This document shows, piece after piece, positions 50,501-62,000 of a stretch of 64,000 nucleotides of DNA; the stretch's first letter is position 1, and every line of letters begins with the position of its first letter. The notes under the pieces are model-generated. The model ran no database searches, had not been told where the DNA came from, and saw only the letters and a program-made list of their open reading frames with translations. This DNA is from Streblospio benedicti (taxonomy: Eukaryota; Annelida; Polychaeta; Spionida; Spionidae): the NCBI GenBank assembly GCA_019095985.1, contig CM032665.1, positions 43,260,744 through 43,324,743 on the forward strand, in the 5' to 3' direction. Both the position numbers and the translations under genes were made by a program.

Positions 50501-51355
50501 CTGATAAACCAGAACATTACTTGTCACAGGGGAAGGTCAACAAAAAAACACGCGTGCTGTGGAATGTGTCCAGGTGGCCCCTCCTGGTTTAAGGACAGCT
50601 GTCTTATGTGTGGGTTATAGGACATCTGTCTTATGTGGACACTTTTCACTTGAATTACGTTTCCCTATATCACTTATATATCTCTTTTGTAGTGAACATC
50701 TGGCCTATGTGGACACTTGTCCCTTCTACCAAAGAAGCCACATCAGAGAGGTGTCACTATGCTTATCTCTTTTGAATGAGTGGGGTGATATTGTGCATAT
50801 GGACGCCTCATTTCAAGAATATGTTTTGGAATTATAGAAATATCGTCATCAGACATTTTGAGCAACAATGGTGAATTACTTAATACTTCAAATCAATTCA
50901 ATATCATTATAAAATATTTGTCAATTATCAGTAAATGTCTTAATAAAAGTTGATTTCTGTTGAATGTACGCAAACAGGTAGAATGTAAAGTTTACGACGT
51001 GTGTTTAATTTCAAATTGCACCCAGCATAACCTTCAATTGATGCCACCTCTATAAAGAGACCACCTCAACAATTAAGCCATTTTACAGGTCCAACACATC
51101 AAAAGACCACTCAAAATCTCCTAAAAGGAACTAGTGTTGCATTGAGACCACCTGTGACCATATTCCAGAGCACAGTGTTTTATTCAACCTTCTGATGTAA
51201 GAAAAAATAAAAAAAAATAAAATAAAATAAAAACTTCTGATGTATAGATCATGTAGAACAAATCAAATGTAATCTTGATTGCCCAAGGTTTTTTTCAAGT
51301 ACAAAAAATTGAAATGCACGCTCTTTTTTACAGCGGCATTACTAGTACATTAGCA

Positions 51356-51527
51356 CAGTAGAACAAATTTTATTTAGACCACACAAGACCTGGGCTGAAG
51401 TAGTCTAAATAGAGAGGTGGTCTCTTTTGGGACGCTCACAACAATCTATATACAAAGGCTTGGGATCAAAATGCTGTCATTATGGAGGTGGTCGCTATAT
51501 AACTGGCCTTACTTGAGGGTTTTCCTG
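51356..51527. mobile_element. M1 MITE
   Basis: CAGTAGAACAAATTTTATTT at the left, GGGTTTTCCTG followed by TA at the right. A truncated relative lies at about 51027-51170. Confidence 0.72.
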
Positions 51528-52844
51528 TACATGTAACAGGTGCACCATTAGACATCACCACTGACAAATAACTCCAGACAATAGTTACAGAGACAATAGC
51601 GCATTGTGCCAGGCTAGACTGCACCGGGATAAGCTCTGACCCCAGACAGTGTGGGTTATCAAACCAACACCACAAAACATACTACAAGCAGTAGAAAGCA
51701 TGCTGTCATGAATTTTAGCTTTACAAATGGAGGTGATGTAGAAAGCTTTGTGTTTGTAGTGCTGCAACACTGTATTTGGAGCGTTGTTTTGTAGATTCGT
51801 TTTATATCTGGATTTAGAATTTGATGTCAACATTGAAAATGTCCTATCAGCTTCAGAGTATTGCTATTGTATTCGTAGCTTAAAAATGGATTCTTGGATG
51901 TTTCATGAATAATTCGGGCGTATTCAATGCATGAGAAATGGAAAATACTGTATATATACGAATAATTGTGTGTAATAACACTTTCCTTTAGAGCAGTGTA
52001 CATAAGCATATTACCGAAAACGTTTCATTTAGCTAAGAGAACCTTTACATCGCCTTCACAGGGAGAAAACCCATGAAATGCTATAAATCCTGCGGGTGAC
52101 AACCTCCCTCCCCTTTTCCAAAAAAAAACCCTGGATCAGTCAGTGGATTAAACGATATCGAGATTAACCCACAGCCACGGGTAACACCCCACCCCACCCC
52201 ACACCCATGCCAACCCACCTTAAATCATCAGCACATATTCTGTTCATGAGGAAACAAGTTTCTTTGATGTTTACAGATCTCGACAAAGTTTTAAGACCTC
52301 GCACATTTTATCAAATATTCATTGTTTTCTGTGGGTTTCTACCAGGAAAAAAGCAGCTGATAGATGATTCTATGGTTTCTTAACTCCAACATGAGTCTAT
52401 TTTCGTATGAAAAAACACCCTTTTGTCATTCTACGCACATATTGAACTCGCAAATTCATATTTTTTTACAAATGACATCACCAATTAAATACTACAGAAA
52501 AAATCAAATTACCTAAACAAGTCAAATCTGCAAAATATACAGAGAGCTATACATACATTAAGCCAGTAAATGATTTTAAATAATCCAGATATCATATAAC
52601 CCAAAATCCACATCCACACGCAACCAAACCACACACTGCCTCTCTCTATCTCCAGTCTCTCCCACAATATTGATGACGCTTATCCGTTGCTATTGGTTTT
52701 GCGTGTTCACGGATCTGGATCAATTCTGGATCTTATCACCTGCTTCCCACTGCGCGGTCAGGTTTATTGGTCATCGTGTTCATCTGGAGTGGGACCTTTT
52801 TAGCAGACGGCTTTTTATCAGCCCATTAGTAAACATCACTGGTA

Positions 52845-53222
52845 CAGTGGAACCTATGATTAGGGACCATCTCTATAATGAGACTACCTCTATAAAAAAT
52901 CACCTCTATAATGAAACTGCTTCTATAATGAGAACGCCTTTATAATGTGACCGCTATAAATAATGACATAAAAAGACCGCCTCTATAATTAAACTGCATC
53001 TATAATGAGACTGCTTCTATAATGAAACCACCTCTATAAAGAGACCACCACCTCTATAAAGAGACCACCTCTATAATGAAACTTATAATAACCCTCTATA
53101 ATGAGACCACCTCTATAAAGAGACCCACCCTTATAATGACAGCACCTCTAGACCGAGACCACCTCTGTAATGTGATCACTTGATGCCACATTTCTCGTGG
53201 TCCTAATAGAGAGGTTATACTG
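52845..53222. mobile_element. M1 MITE expanded inside by tandem repeats
   Basis: Ends CAGTGGAACCTATGATTAG (after TA) and GAGAGGTTATACTG. The middle has grown by about 15 tandem copies of an ACCACCTCTATAATGAG-type unit, doubling the element's usual 180 bp. Confidence 0.82.
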
Positions 53223-53292
53223 CAATGCTGCTCGTGCGGCCTTCATTCTTATTGACTTTGATCTATTATGTGTGGTGAATGCATGATTAATA

Positions 53293-53471
53293 CAGTGGAA
53301 CCTCTCAATCAAGACCACCCTAAGGACCAACCAATCTCAATAGAGAGGTGGTCTCTTTATAGAGCTTCTCACTGCTTTCTATATAAAATTACGAAGGTTT
53401 GTGACCATCAAAATGGTCTTAGCAAAGAGGTGGTCTTTGTATAGAGGTGGCTGTAATTTGCAGGTTTACTG
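53293..53471. mobile_element. M1 MITE with TA duplication
   Basis: CAGTGGAACCTCTCAATC at the left, GCAGGTTTACTG at the right, TA on both sides. Confidence 0.85.
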
Positions 53472-54126
53472 TATTTACTTTCCTTCAATCCCATGACATC
53501 ATCAGTTGAATGGGCCATGACGAGGCATTTTAGGTTTGAAGTTCATCATGTATTTTACATTTGTGTTCACACACACACACTATCTGAACCACATGTTGGT
53601 GAAAATGTTCATTAACCTTTTGTTTTAACGACTGTGACAAAACTTGTAAATCAACGACCCCAAGTTGGTTGTTTTATGGTGGACAATAAAGTACTAAAAC
53701 AGATCTTCTCAGAGTGCGTAAAACAATGTGATTAATCTGACTGCAGATATGTCAATGAATTATTCTGTACAGTAGAACCGTGTTATCTCGTTAATGTGTA
53801 TCTCGAATGCACTGCTGCCCAAATGATAGTTTCATTTCCCTTAAACCACATCATGAACATAATTTATCAAGATTATTGTTATGCCTTCAGATTTAAGATA
53901 ATGAGTTTCAAGTGTAGACCTATATGTTTTGCGCTAGGTAAGTTAATGCTGAGTTAATTTAAATGATTAATAGGCGTATATGGCAAATAAGACTGAAAGC
54001 ACTGGTAACTGTAAACAGTCTACATTCAAACATTTAAAAACCCTGTCACAGCAAATCGTTTTTAGTTCACATTGACTACGAAATTATCGATACTCCTAAA
54101 ATGTGAAACATGTACAATATCTACAT

Positions 54127-54295
54127 AAAGTAGAACTTATCTATTATACCATCAAGGGGACCCACTTCAAGAAGTTTCAATAGAGAGGTAGTCTCCATGA
54201 AGAGAGTCACGGTGGTTTCTCAACAAAGGTTGGGAAATGATCTTATTATAAAGACGGTCACTATATACAAGTGGTCTTAATTAAAAGTTCTACTG
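54127..54295. mobile_element. M1 MITE
   Basis: Left end AAGTAGAACTTATC, right end AAAGTTCTACTG. Immediately followed by an M2 copy. Confidence 0.7.
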
Positions 54296-54302
54296 ACGAA
54301 GA

Positions 54303-54460
54303 ATACACTGGCAAATCCTGGTTTTCAGACAAAAATGACGGCATTTAAAGGATCTCATGGTTTTGTACTCGCATAAGAGAGTGAACATGGCAAACAAAAA
54401 CATTATATGAAATACTTTGACGGGGAAAGGCCCTTCTCTGCATGCGCCTATGGAACATCC
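54303..54460. mobile_element. M2 MITE beside exon B
   Basis: Left end CACTGGCAAATCC and right end GCATGCGCCTATG; inner GGATCTCATGG and GAAATACTTTG blocks match the family. It ends about 15 bases beyond exon B's donor. Confidence 0.65.
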
Positions 54461-54472
54461 CTCGTGTGTTAC

Positions 54473-54681
54473 CTCTGCTTGCTCTGCCCCACTGGCAGTG
54501 CCGTGTGAATCCTCCTTGAGGTCATCCTCTTCATCCTCCTCCTGCTCTAATTCCCCCCTCTCGTCGCTGTCTCCATCTACGTCACTGTCGCTGACGTCAT
54601 CACTTCCGGGATCTATGTCATCGAGGTGCACAAGTTGTGTGACGTCACCGTTTACGGGCACCACTTGGATGAGGCGAGGAG
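54473..54681 (-). CDS. unknown gene, exon B (APR..DVT..LV motif, acidic)
   Basis: Exon of 209 bases, phase 1 to 0. It starts APRLIQVVPVNGDVTQLVHL, then DDIDPGSDDVSDSDVDGDSD and a Glu-rich run, ending SGAEQAE before GTAACA. The first 21 residues match exon A at about 11 positions. Two CRE palindromes (54592-54599, 54640-54647). Confidence 0.78.
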
Positions 54682-55500
54682 CTGAGAGTGAATTAAACAC
54701 ACGGATAAAATGTCCTTTGTGGTACATTTAATTTTGTTGATTGCACTTTTTTCAGCAATTTCTTTGACATTAAAACTAACTGTACACGTTTTTGTTTAGA
54801 TTTTACACGTAGGATTTATTCACATTCATGTGAGGTCAATTAGATGACTAAATCCCAGGAGCATGCTTCACTGGACCTTGAGTTTAGCTCCATCTCTTAA
54901 AAACTTCTCTGAAAATTTCCATGACAACTTATTCAGTACCACCCTCGGAGTAGAAGAGATCATGAGATCCCACATCCCTCGTTTTTTGTCAATTTCCCCG
55001 TAGCTTACAATTGTCTAGACCTAATTTCTCCTGTCAGACTTCTTCGATATACCCCACATCCCCCACATCCCTTTTTTGCAACCTTTTCCCCACATTACAT
55101 CATACTCATAGAGAGGCATGTGCAAAGGACCTCCCCCGCTCCTAGCAGGCGGTTTATAAGGAACTGGGATGTGCGGAAAATGCCGAACAAATAGAGATTT
55201 ACACCAAAAAGACAAAAAAGGTGGTTCAAGAAAGTGGGATGTGTGAGAAAGAATTCAAAATTTTGCAGGACATGGGGGGAAAAGGCAAAAAAATAAAAGA
55301 AACTTCTAGACTTCTTCTTGACCTGTTATACTACCCCCCCCATCACCACCACCACCTCCTCCCATAGGGTTTTTGCCATTTGCCATTTCCGCGACCCTTC
55401 GAACTTAGGAAGTCCAAAATATCCTCCCTCCGCTTACAAAACCTGGATCAGTGATCTGCCTGCTCTCTCTACTTCACCCCTAGCAAGCAGTCTGTCTCAC
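54682..55500. other. intron between exons A and B of the unknown gene
   Basis: Non-coding; includes M2-like right-end pieces in reverse orientation near 55130-55450 (CCTCCCCCGCTCC; CCTGGATCAGTGATCTGCC). No exon seen. Confidence 0.5.
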
Positions 55501-55614
55501 CGTCAGCCCTCGAGACGGCCGGCGCCCCGGGGTCCTCCGAGCGGTGGGGAGGGTCCAGGTCCACGAGCTCGGTGACGTCACTGTCAAAGGGCATCACGTG
55601 GGTGACACGTGGGG
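55501..55614 (-). CDS. unknown gene, exon A (duplicate of exon B start)
   Basis: Exon of 114 bases, phase 1 to 1, between CCCACAG and GTGAGA. It encodes APRVTHVMPFDSDVTELVDL (first residue depends on the preceding exon), then DPPHRSEDPGAPAVSRAD. It joins in frame to exon B. CRE palindrome at 55573-55580. An M1 MITE begins 19 bases upstream of the acceptor. Confidence 0.75.
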
Positions 55615-55633
55615 CTGTGGGGAGGTAACAGTA

Positions 55634-55819
55634 CAGTGCAACGTCACAATCGAGATCACTCCGGAGACTGGTGTGGATTGGTCTTAATATACAGGTAGGT
55701 GGTCTCTTTATGCAGGTTCCACTTGGTTTACATGCTATGAAGATTTGAGGACGCATGAATTTGTACTATAAGGAGAGGTTGTCTGTTTATAAAGTTGGCT
55801 TTAGTTGGAGGTTTGACTG
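55634..55819. mobile_element. M1 MITE with TA duplication
   Basis: CAGTGCAACGTCACAATC at the left, GGAGGTTTGACTG at the right, TA on both sides. Adjacent to exon A's acceptor. Confidence 0.8.
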
Positions 55820-56123
55820 TAGCTGATTCTAGATATTTTTGAACAAATAGCTATAGATTAGTAATTTCCTGGCGTATATAGCATGCGAACTCATTTTGGC
55901 ATTATTTTTCCATCGAATCAAATATTTCAAATATTTTCTACATTTTTTATATTTTTACTCAATTTTTAGCTCTAAATCATTTATGTACATGTACTGTAGC
56001 ATTATGATGAACATAGCTGAAAAAAAGCTTAACATGTTAAAATTCAGACTACCGTGCACTACTGAGAAAAATAAATCTAAAGATGATTTGATGACAGAGT
56101 GGAAATTAACAAATGTATAGACT

Positions 56124-56126
<3 letters not shown>

Positions 56127-56194
<68 letters not shown>

Positions 56195-56205
56195 CAACAA
56201 CAACA
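56127..56205. repeat. non-coding (AGC)n(AAC)n trinucleotide repeat
   Basis: About 20 AGC units followed by six AAC units. Open frames through it on both strands (poly-Ala, poly-Leu) are artefacts. Confidence 0.93.
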
Positions 56206-56312
56206 ACGTCGGGAGTTACGCGCTACACCCTGACCTTTTTTTTGAACTCATTGGCGAGTTTGACATGTGCTCAAAATGTCCCATCTAAGTACGGGTACAC
56301 AGACCTACCTAC

Positions 56313-56395
56313 GTGCCCCCCGTCCTGCAGCCTCCCTGGCTCCGGCATGTCGTCTGGCCGAGGCTTCACCCACGAACCATACTGTCACGGAAGTG
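56313..56395 (-). CDS. candidate upstream exon of the unknown gene
   Basis: Between a TAGCAG acceptor and GTAGGT donor. It is 83 bases, entering in phase 2 and leaving in phase 1, which fits exon A (GRGA joins P-PRVTHV). It encodes TSVTVWFVGEASARRHAGAR, then EAAGRGA. Composition is GC-rich like exon A. No independent support, so it remains a candidate. Confidence 0.3.
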
Positions 56396-56399
56396 CTGC

Positions 56400-58910
56400 T
56401 AGCAGCACAAGAATTTACACATTTATTTGTAGTATCTAAAAAATCTTCTGTTGGTCCAATGTGTTCATTCGTCCAGCTACGAATTTTACTGCATGTCATC
56501 TGCAGATAGTTTTAATTGCTGGGTTTAACTTTGCGCACAGGTCTATCATGCAGAATTTTTGCAGTTAACACTAAATGTGTTCCTGTATATACATCTATGA
56601 TCTATAACATATGGTGAACCTTTAATAGATAAAACATTAGCTGTTTATTCCTAGCATAAATCTATCCGCAAATTTGTGCAACCACCCTTCTCTATTACAA
56701 ATCATATAATCCATAAGAAGAAGAAATCAAACATATGAGGCAAAAACTCCTTAGGTCACTACACAGCTATCTTGGTATTCCCATATGGTTCTTGCAGTAT
56801 TTTGTATGTATATAGACCCTTGATGCGAACCCAACAGAGTCAAATTTGCTCACACTCAACAATAATATTTGCGCTTTAATCCAGTCAAACTTTACCCATT
56901 TGTACTCAGCGTAATTGAGCTTTAAACTTTGCTGAAATGTTCCTCTATTCAGTGCAAACTTAAGAAACTATCTCTGTTGAAATTGCAGTCCTTCAAAGAC
57001 CCCCGATTTGGGGAATTGCCCAGCTGAAGTTGTAGATTTAAAGAGGACAAATATTGCCTCGGGCATTTAATAAATATCTCGTTAATAATTCATGGTACAT
57101 TAATTGCAGAGGGGTACAGATTTGGCGAATCTACTGTAGGAAACCGAAAAATCGATATTCTTAACAAAACTTAGACTCAAAAACTTTGCCAGAACCGATA
57201 TAATCAGCATTGAGTGCCACCTGCAAAGCTCCAATTAAATTGTTTATGTAGCGTTTGAATCTTTGTCAACTAGCCTCGATTGCAGACGCTGATAATGTTT
57301 AACATGAGACAGTTATTCTTTGATATTTCTTGGAAAGGACAGGTGAAATATGAAATATTGAAACCTTTACCCAATAATTGTAATGCTCGTATGCATTTTC
57401 AACTTTTAACTGGCTTCCTTTTTCAGCAAAAAACCCGGATTCCACTTTGACTAAAAACTTTAACAGTTGAGCATTGAGACAAGACCTTTCAAATAACTCA
57501 AAGGATTAACATGTCAAGGATTTACATTAATCGGCCAGTCAGACTTTTCACCAGACATATGTTACAGTGGAGCCTCTCGTAGGCACCACCTCTATAAAGA
57601 GAACATCTCTATAATATGACCATCGGTGGAGGTTACAGGCTTTGATAAAGAGGTCCCTATAAATCACCCAAAAGAGACCACCTCTATATTGGGGCCAAAT
57701 GTTCGACTTTGGGGTGGTTTTCGCGTTGAGCCTGTACTGTTAATGTTTCTCAGACAGATCAGTATCTGTTCTATGTGGGGCAGTTAGCGAGGGGGGGGGG
57801 GGGTACGTCATTTTGTCTGATACTATCTCATGGTCACGTGTGTCCAGTCATGTGAACTTTAAGCTAGCATTATAATTATTATCTATAGAGTGTCGACTTT
57901 AGTGACACTTTGAAACTCATGTCTTGTATTTTGTAACTAGACTAGTATTGCACAGGGTTATATTCAATGACAAAAGAGGGTTGTAATGCAGGACAAAGAC
58001 AGGTGTATATCTTCACCATAGAATAGACAGTCGTTTTCTTACGTAATATTGAAACCGGGTATTCAAATAAGTCCTGTTATATTAAACCGACCATTATGTA
58101 TTTATGGATGTATTTGATGTGCGTCACACTTGCGAATCATAGGAAGATTCAGGCACAGGGGACAGTGCGACCCCCAACCACCCCCTTTTTTCACCCCTCG
58201 ATTCCCACAACTAAATTCCATTTTCATGGGATTTGGCATCTTGCGAGCCTTCACCTATCTGAAACACATGAAATGCTGTGAATGCAGCCTCCACCCCCCC
58301 CCACCCCCCCCCCCCCCGAATGAAGTGGAAATGGATGTGTAATCAAATGTGAGCAAAGTATCCTATGTATATAATCATAAAACCACACATACGTTGGATG
58401 TTTACAAAGAAAAAGAAAGAAAACACACCAAGACCGTCGTTCTCATTAATGCATGTTAACAATGAAGTTTGCGTTATGCTTGATAAAGCCAAAACTTGTT
58501 GCACGGAAGTGTGTCGATTCATATCATTGAGTACGAAGCTGGTGGGGAATCTACAAACACTATGATGCCATTACAATTTTTAAACTGGCATTGAGTAAAA
58601 CATGATTGTGATTAATTTGCATACAAAGATCACGCAGTCGATATTATAAAGATGAATGAATGTGATTTTGTCGACTGTCCTGCTGTGCGAATGAGTGTCC
58701 TGGTGTACAGATTTATCTCGATTATTTACAGCCACTAGATATATGGTTTGAGACGTTGGAACCAGTAAAACAACACACGAACAGCAGACCCATGGACCAG
58801 TTATATTTTAATGGTAATAAAAGGTTGCATATGTTAAGCATATATCATGCAAATCTATTTGTTAAAGCATTGTTTTCAAAAAGGATTTTTATAACAACAC
58901 AGCCGATTTC
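56400..58910. other. non-coding stretch upstream of the unknown gene's visible exons
   Basis: No exon recognised. Contains an M1 MITE (57565-57739), a G-run at about 57790-57802 and a C-run at about 58293-58318. Probably a large intron. Confidence 0.45.
57565..57739. mobile_element. M1 MITE
   Basis: CAGTGGAGCCTCTCGTAG after TA; right end GAGCCTGTACTG. Confidence 0.75.
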
Positions 58911-58919
58911 AGCATAATA

Positions 58920-58972
58920 CACTACAACCTCTATTACGACCAACCATGGGTCTGTGTAAAGCTTAATGCATG
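58920..58972. mobile_element. M1 MITE fragment, left end
   Basis: CACTACAACCTCTATTACG after TA, broken off where the 59-62 kb repeat begins. Confidence 0.55.
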
Positions 58973-58979
58973 TGCTCTT

Positions 58980-61900
58980 AGGTAGGTCCAGTTGGAGGGG
59001 GCGGGGGGTGCCGGGTGCATGTCCCATCTTTAACGACCAAAATATTAAATTTTCAGGTAGGTCTTGGAAAATTGTCGCCTCATAGATCATAGATAGATAA
59101 ACTTTGAACGAATCAAGCTGTGAAAACATTCTCCCTTAATTAAGCCCATTAACCCGTTCTTCAATTTTACCATTGCTAGTGCTAGCGTATACGCAGCACT
59201 TTACAAATATACTTCTATAGGATTTGTCGTATTTAGCAAGACATTAAGTCTCATGCATTATGTCAGTTAATCAATTTATATAAAGAAGACCTATATGTAT
59301 AAAATTGCTCTTTATTAACAATTACAACAAGTCAAAATGTCAGATTAAAACAAGTTAGCATCAAATACCGACGCATTAACACATTTTATAAACGAACAAT
59401 AATTCAAAATTCGTAAAACGGTCTTTATTGGCCACGTATTTATCAATGTGTCTTAGAATATGTTTTATACATAACGCACTCCGAGAGAATATTTACCGAC
59501 GATCACAGTGCAGTGGATATTTTTTATCATGTAATATATTTATGTATCATATTGAGTTCATTCTTTATAAATATGCTAAATTCCAAAATTAACACCATAT
59601 AATCACTAAATATATCTAAAAATTATTTATTGAACTGTTTTTGACTGTTGTCCTCATCAGAATACAATAAAAACATAAGTACTTAAAAGAGACCTAACAG
59701 TTAACACATCTTAGAAAGGGAATTTTATACTTTGCAGTACATGTATGTGACAGAATAATAATAGAGATTAACAATACTAAGAACAATACATTTACATAAT
59801 AATGAAAGAAGAAAAGTGAAAATAAGAATACACAGGTGAAACAACCAGATCTCATAATAATAATGATAAAATATTTATAGTAATTCATTAGTGAATGTTA
59901 CTCTTCTGATGGCGGGCTGATAATGATCAAGTTTGCTGTTCATGGTTATATCTGCATCTAAATTGTGTATAATCACACCTTCAGCAATTTGCCTTTCTAA
60001 GGGTCTTTGATACGATTTTAGAACTTTCATTCTAAATATATCATTTCCTCTGGTTTCATTTGGGTGATATTCATTTATATGTTTTCTGAAAGCATTGTTA
60101 ACATTGTTTTGTCTTATGGCTGCTTTGTGTTGTTTACCTCTAACAAAAAGAGATCTGCTCGTTTCACCTATGTATTTGCTGACTATTCCTTGGTTCCTGC
60201 ATACCTCACACTGTCCCATGTATACAACCCCTTCTCTATTGCAATCACAAATTTTAAGTATAATATCTTTGGTCATACCCAAACAAAATCGAGACACAGC
60301 CTGCCATTCAAATGTTCTTTGTCGGAGGGGGGGGGTGCCGGGTGCACGTCCCACCTTTCACGACCAAAATATCAATTTTTCAGGTGGGTCTTGGCATTCG
60401 GCAATCCTCGTATGTTTACGCTATTCTCACAATAAATGTTGTCCGTTGAGCTCCGAAACATTCCGAGTAGTTCCGAGTGGGGCCTTGGTATACTCACTAT
60501 CGCATCATAGACGAGAGTTCGATAAACTTTGAACGAATTAAGTTTAAAACACACTTCTTTAAATCAAGCTACACCTTTCTTCAATTTAGACCGCTGCTAG
60601 TGCTAGCAGATACGCAGCACTGTTCAAAGATAAGTTGCAAGTAGCAAGACGATTCGTCTTGTATATTCTATAATAAAATAATCAATTTTTGTATTAAAGA
60701 CGTACATGTATAAAAACGTTCTTTATTAACAATTTAAACATGTCAAAATGTCAGGTTAAAAAAAGGTAGGGTCAAATACCTATGCAATTATAAATTATAT
60801 AAACAAACAATGATTTAAAACTTGTAAAACGGTCTTTAGTGGCCTGGTATTTATCAATGTGTCTTAGAATATGTTTTATACATAACGCACTCCGAGAGAA
60901 TATTTATCGACGATCACAAAGTGTAGTGGATGCATTGGTACCCAAATCTAGCGTCATACCCAAACAAAATCGAGACACAGCCTGCCATTCAAATGTTCTT
61001 TGTCGGAGGGGTGGGCGTGTCGGGTGCACGTCCCATCTTTCACGACAAAAATATCTAATTTTCAGGTGGGTCTTGGCATCCGGAAATCCTCGTATGTTTA
61101 CGCTATTCTCCACTCTCTACGAGAGGTCTAGTTTTTTTTTTTGTGTTTTTTTCAAATTTATTTGTGTGAGAAATATTTTTGTATAATTGTATTTTTTTTA
61201 ATTTATTTGTGTTAATAATATTTGTATGATTATATTTTATAATTTATTTTGATATTTGTAATGTAACAATGTTATAATATTATGAAAATTTTATTTTCAC
61301 ATATTTCCTGTGAATCTTGTTTGAAATGTACCCAGCTACAGTATGAGTACCGAAGAACCACTTTTTATAGAAATAAATATTACATATAAAAATTACGAAG
61401 TATAACAAGTCTTTCACAACAAATGTTGACTGTTGAACTCCGAAACATTCCGAGTAGTTCCGAGTGGGGTCTCGGTACACTATCGCATCATAGATGATAG
61501 TTCGATAAAATGTGAACGACTCAATTTTTGAGCACATTCTCCCAAGGTTTAGCCATGTGTCATGTATGGTTCTTCGATATTTTGACCGCTGCTAGTGCTA
61601 GCAGATACGCAGCACTGTTCAAATATTGATTTTGTCAAGTAATTAGCAAGACGATTTGTCTTTGTATCAATGGCAAATTAATCAAACTATATAACAAATA
61701 CGTATATGTATAAGAAAGCTCTTTATTAACAATAAAAACAAGTAAAAATGTCAGGATAAAACAAAGTAGCATCAAATACCTATGCAATTACAAAGTTTAT
61801 AAACAAAAAATAATCTAAAACATATAAAACGGTCTTTAGTGGCCACGTATTTATCAATGTGTCTTAGAATATGTTTTATACATAACGCACTCCGAGATAA

Positions 61901-62000
61901 TATTTATCGACGATCACAGCGCAGTGGATATTTTGGTACCCAATCTGGCTTCATACCCAAACGATATCGAGACAGAGTCCGCCATTCAAATGTTCTTTGT
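58980..62000. repeat. tandem repeat of about 0.7-1.4 kb, three copies
   Basis: Shared landmarks in order: GGGTGCACGTCCCA-type block (59018, 60345, 61025), GAACATTCCGAGTAGTTCCG (two copies), GCTAGTGCTAGCAGATACGC (59178, 60594, 61591), CTCTTTATTAACAAT (59310, 60720, 61720), ATAACGCACTCCGAGAGAAT (59475, 60885, 61885) and ACCCAAACAAAATCGAGACA (60278, 60959, 61956). Copy 1 is enlarged by the GIY-YIG fragment; copy 3 by about 270 bp of AT-rich sequence near 61130-61400. Confidence 0.87.
59590..60275 (-). mobile_element. GIY-YIG endonuclease fragment of a Penelope-like retroelement
   Basis: On the minus strand from about 60270 to 59878: LKICDCNREGVVYMGQCEVC, then YIGETSRSLFVRGKQHKAAI, a His-rich stretch (AFRKHINEYHPNE) and RPLERQIAEGVII before MNSKLDHYQPA. 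VYMG...KYIGETSRSL...R..H is the GIY-YIG fold as found after the reverse transcriptase of Penelope-like elements. The reverse transcriptase part is absent, so only the 3' end of the element was inserted, as in 5'-truncated retrocopies. Downstream the minus strand has CTGATGAGGAC and AATAAATAA. It interrupts copy 1 of the tandem repeat. Confidence 0.7.

Larger units (their letters stand above)
50501..54472. other. intron of the unknown gene (4.0 kb)
   Basis: Holds several M1 MITEs, an M2 right-end piece near 52060-52140, a second pogo-like end near 53772 (CAGTAGAACCGTGTTATCTC) and an M2 copy at about 54303-54460. No further exon seen. Confidence 0.55.

Noticed and set aside
55955-56439. Poly-Leu / poly-Ala frames over the (AGC)n repeat at 56.1 kb
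   Set aside because: Simple-sequence artefact with no start context or family similarity.
59694-59888. 64-codon minus frame left of the GIY-YIG fragment
   Set aside because: AT-rich 3' end of the retroelement fragment, no similarity.
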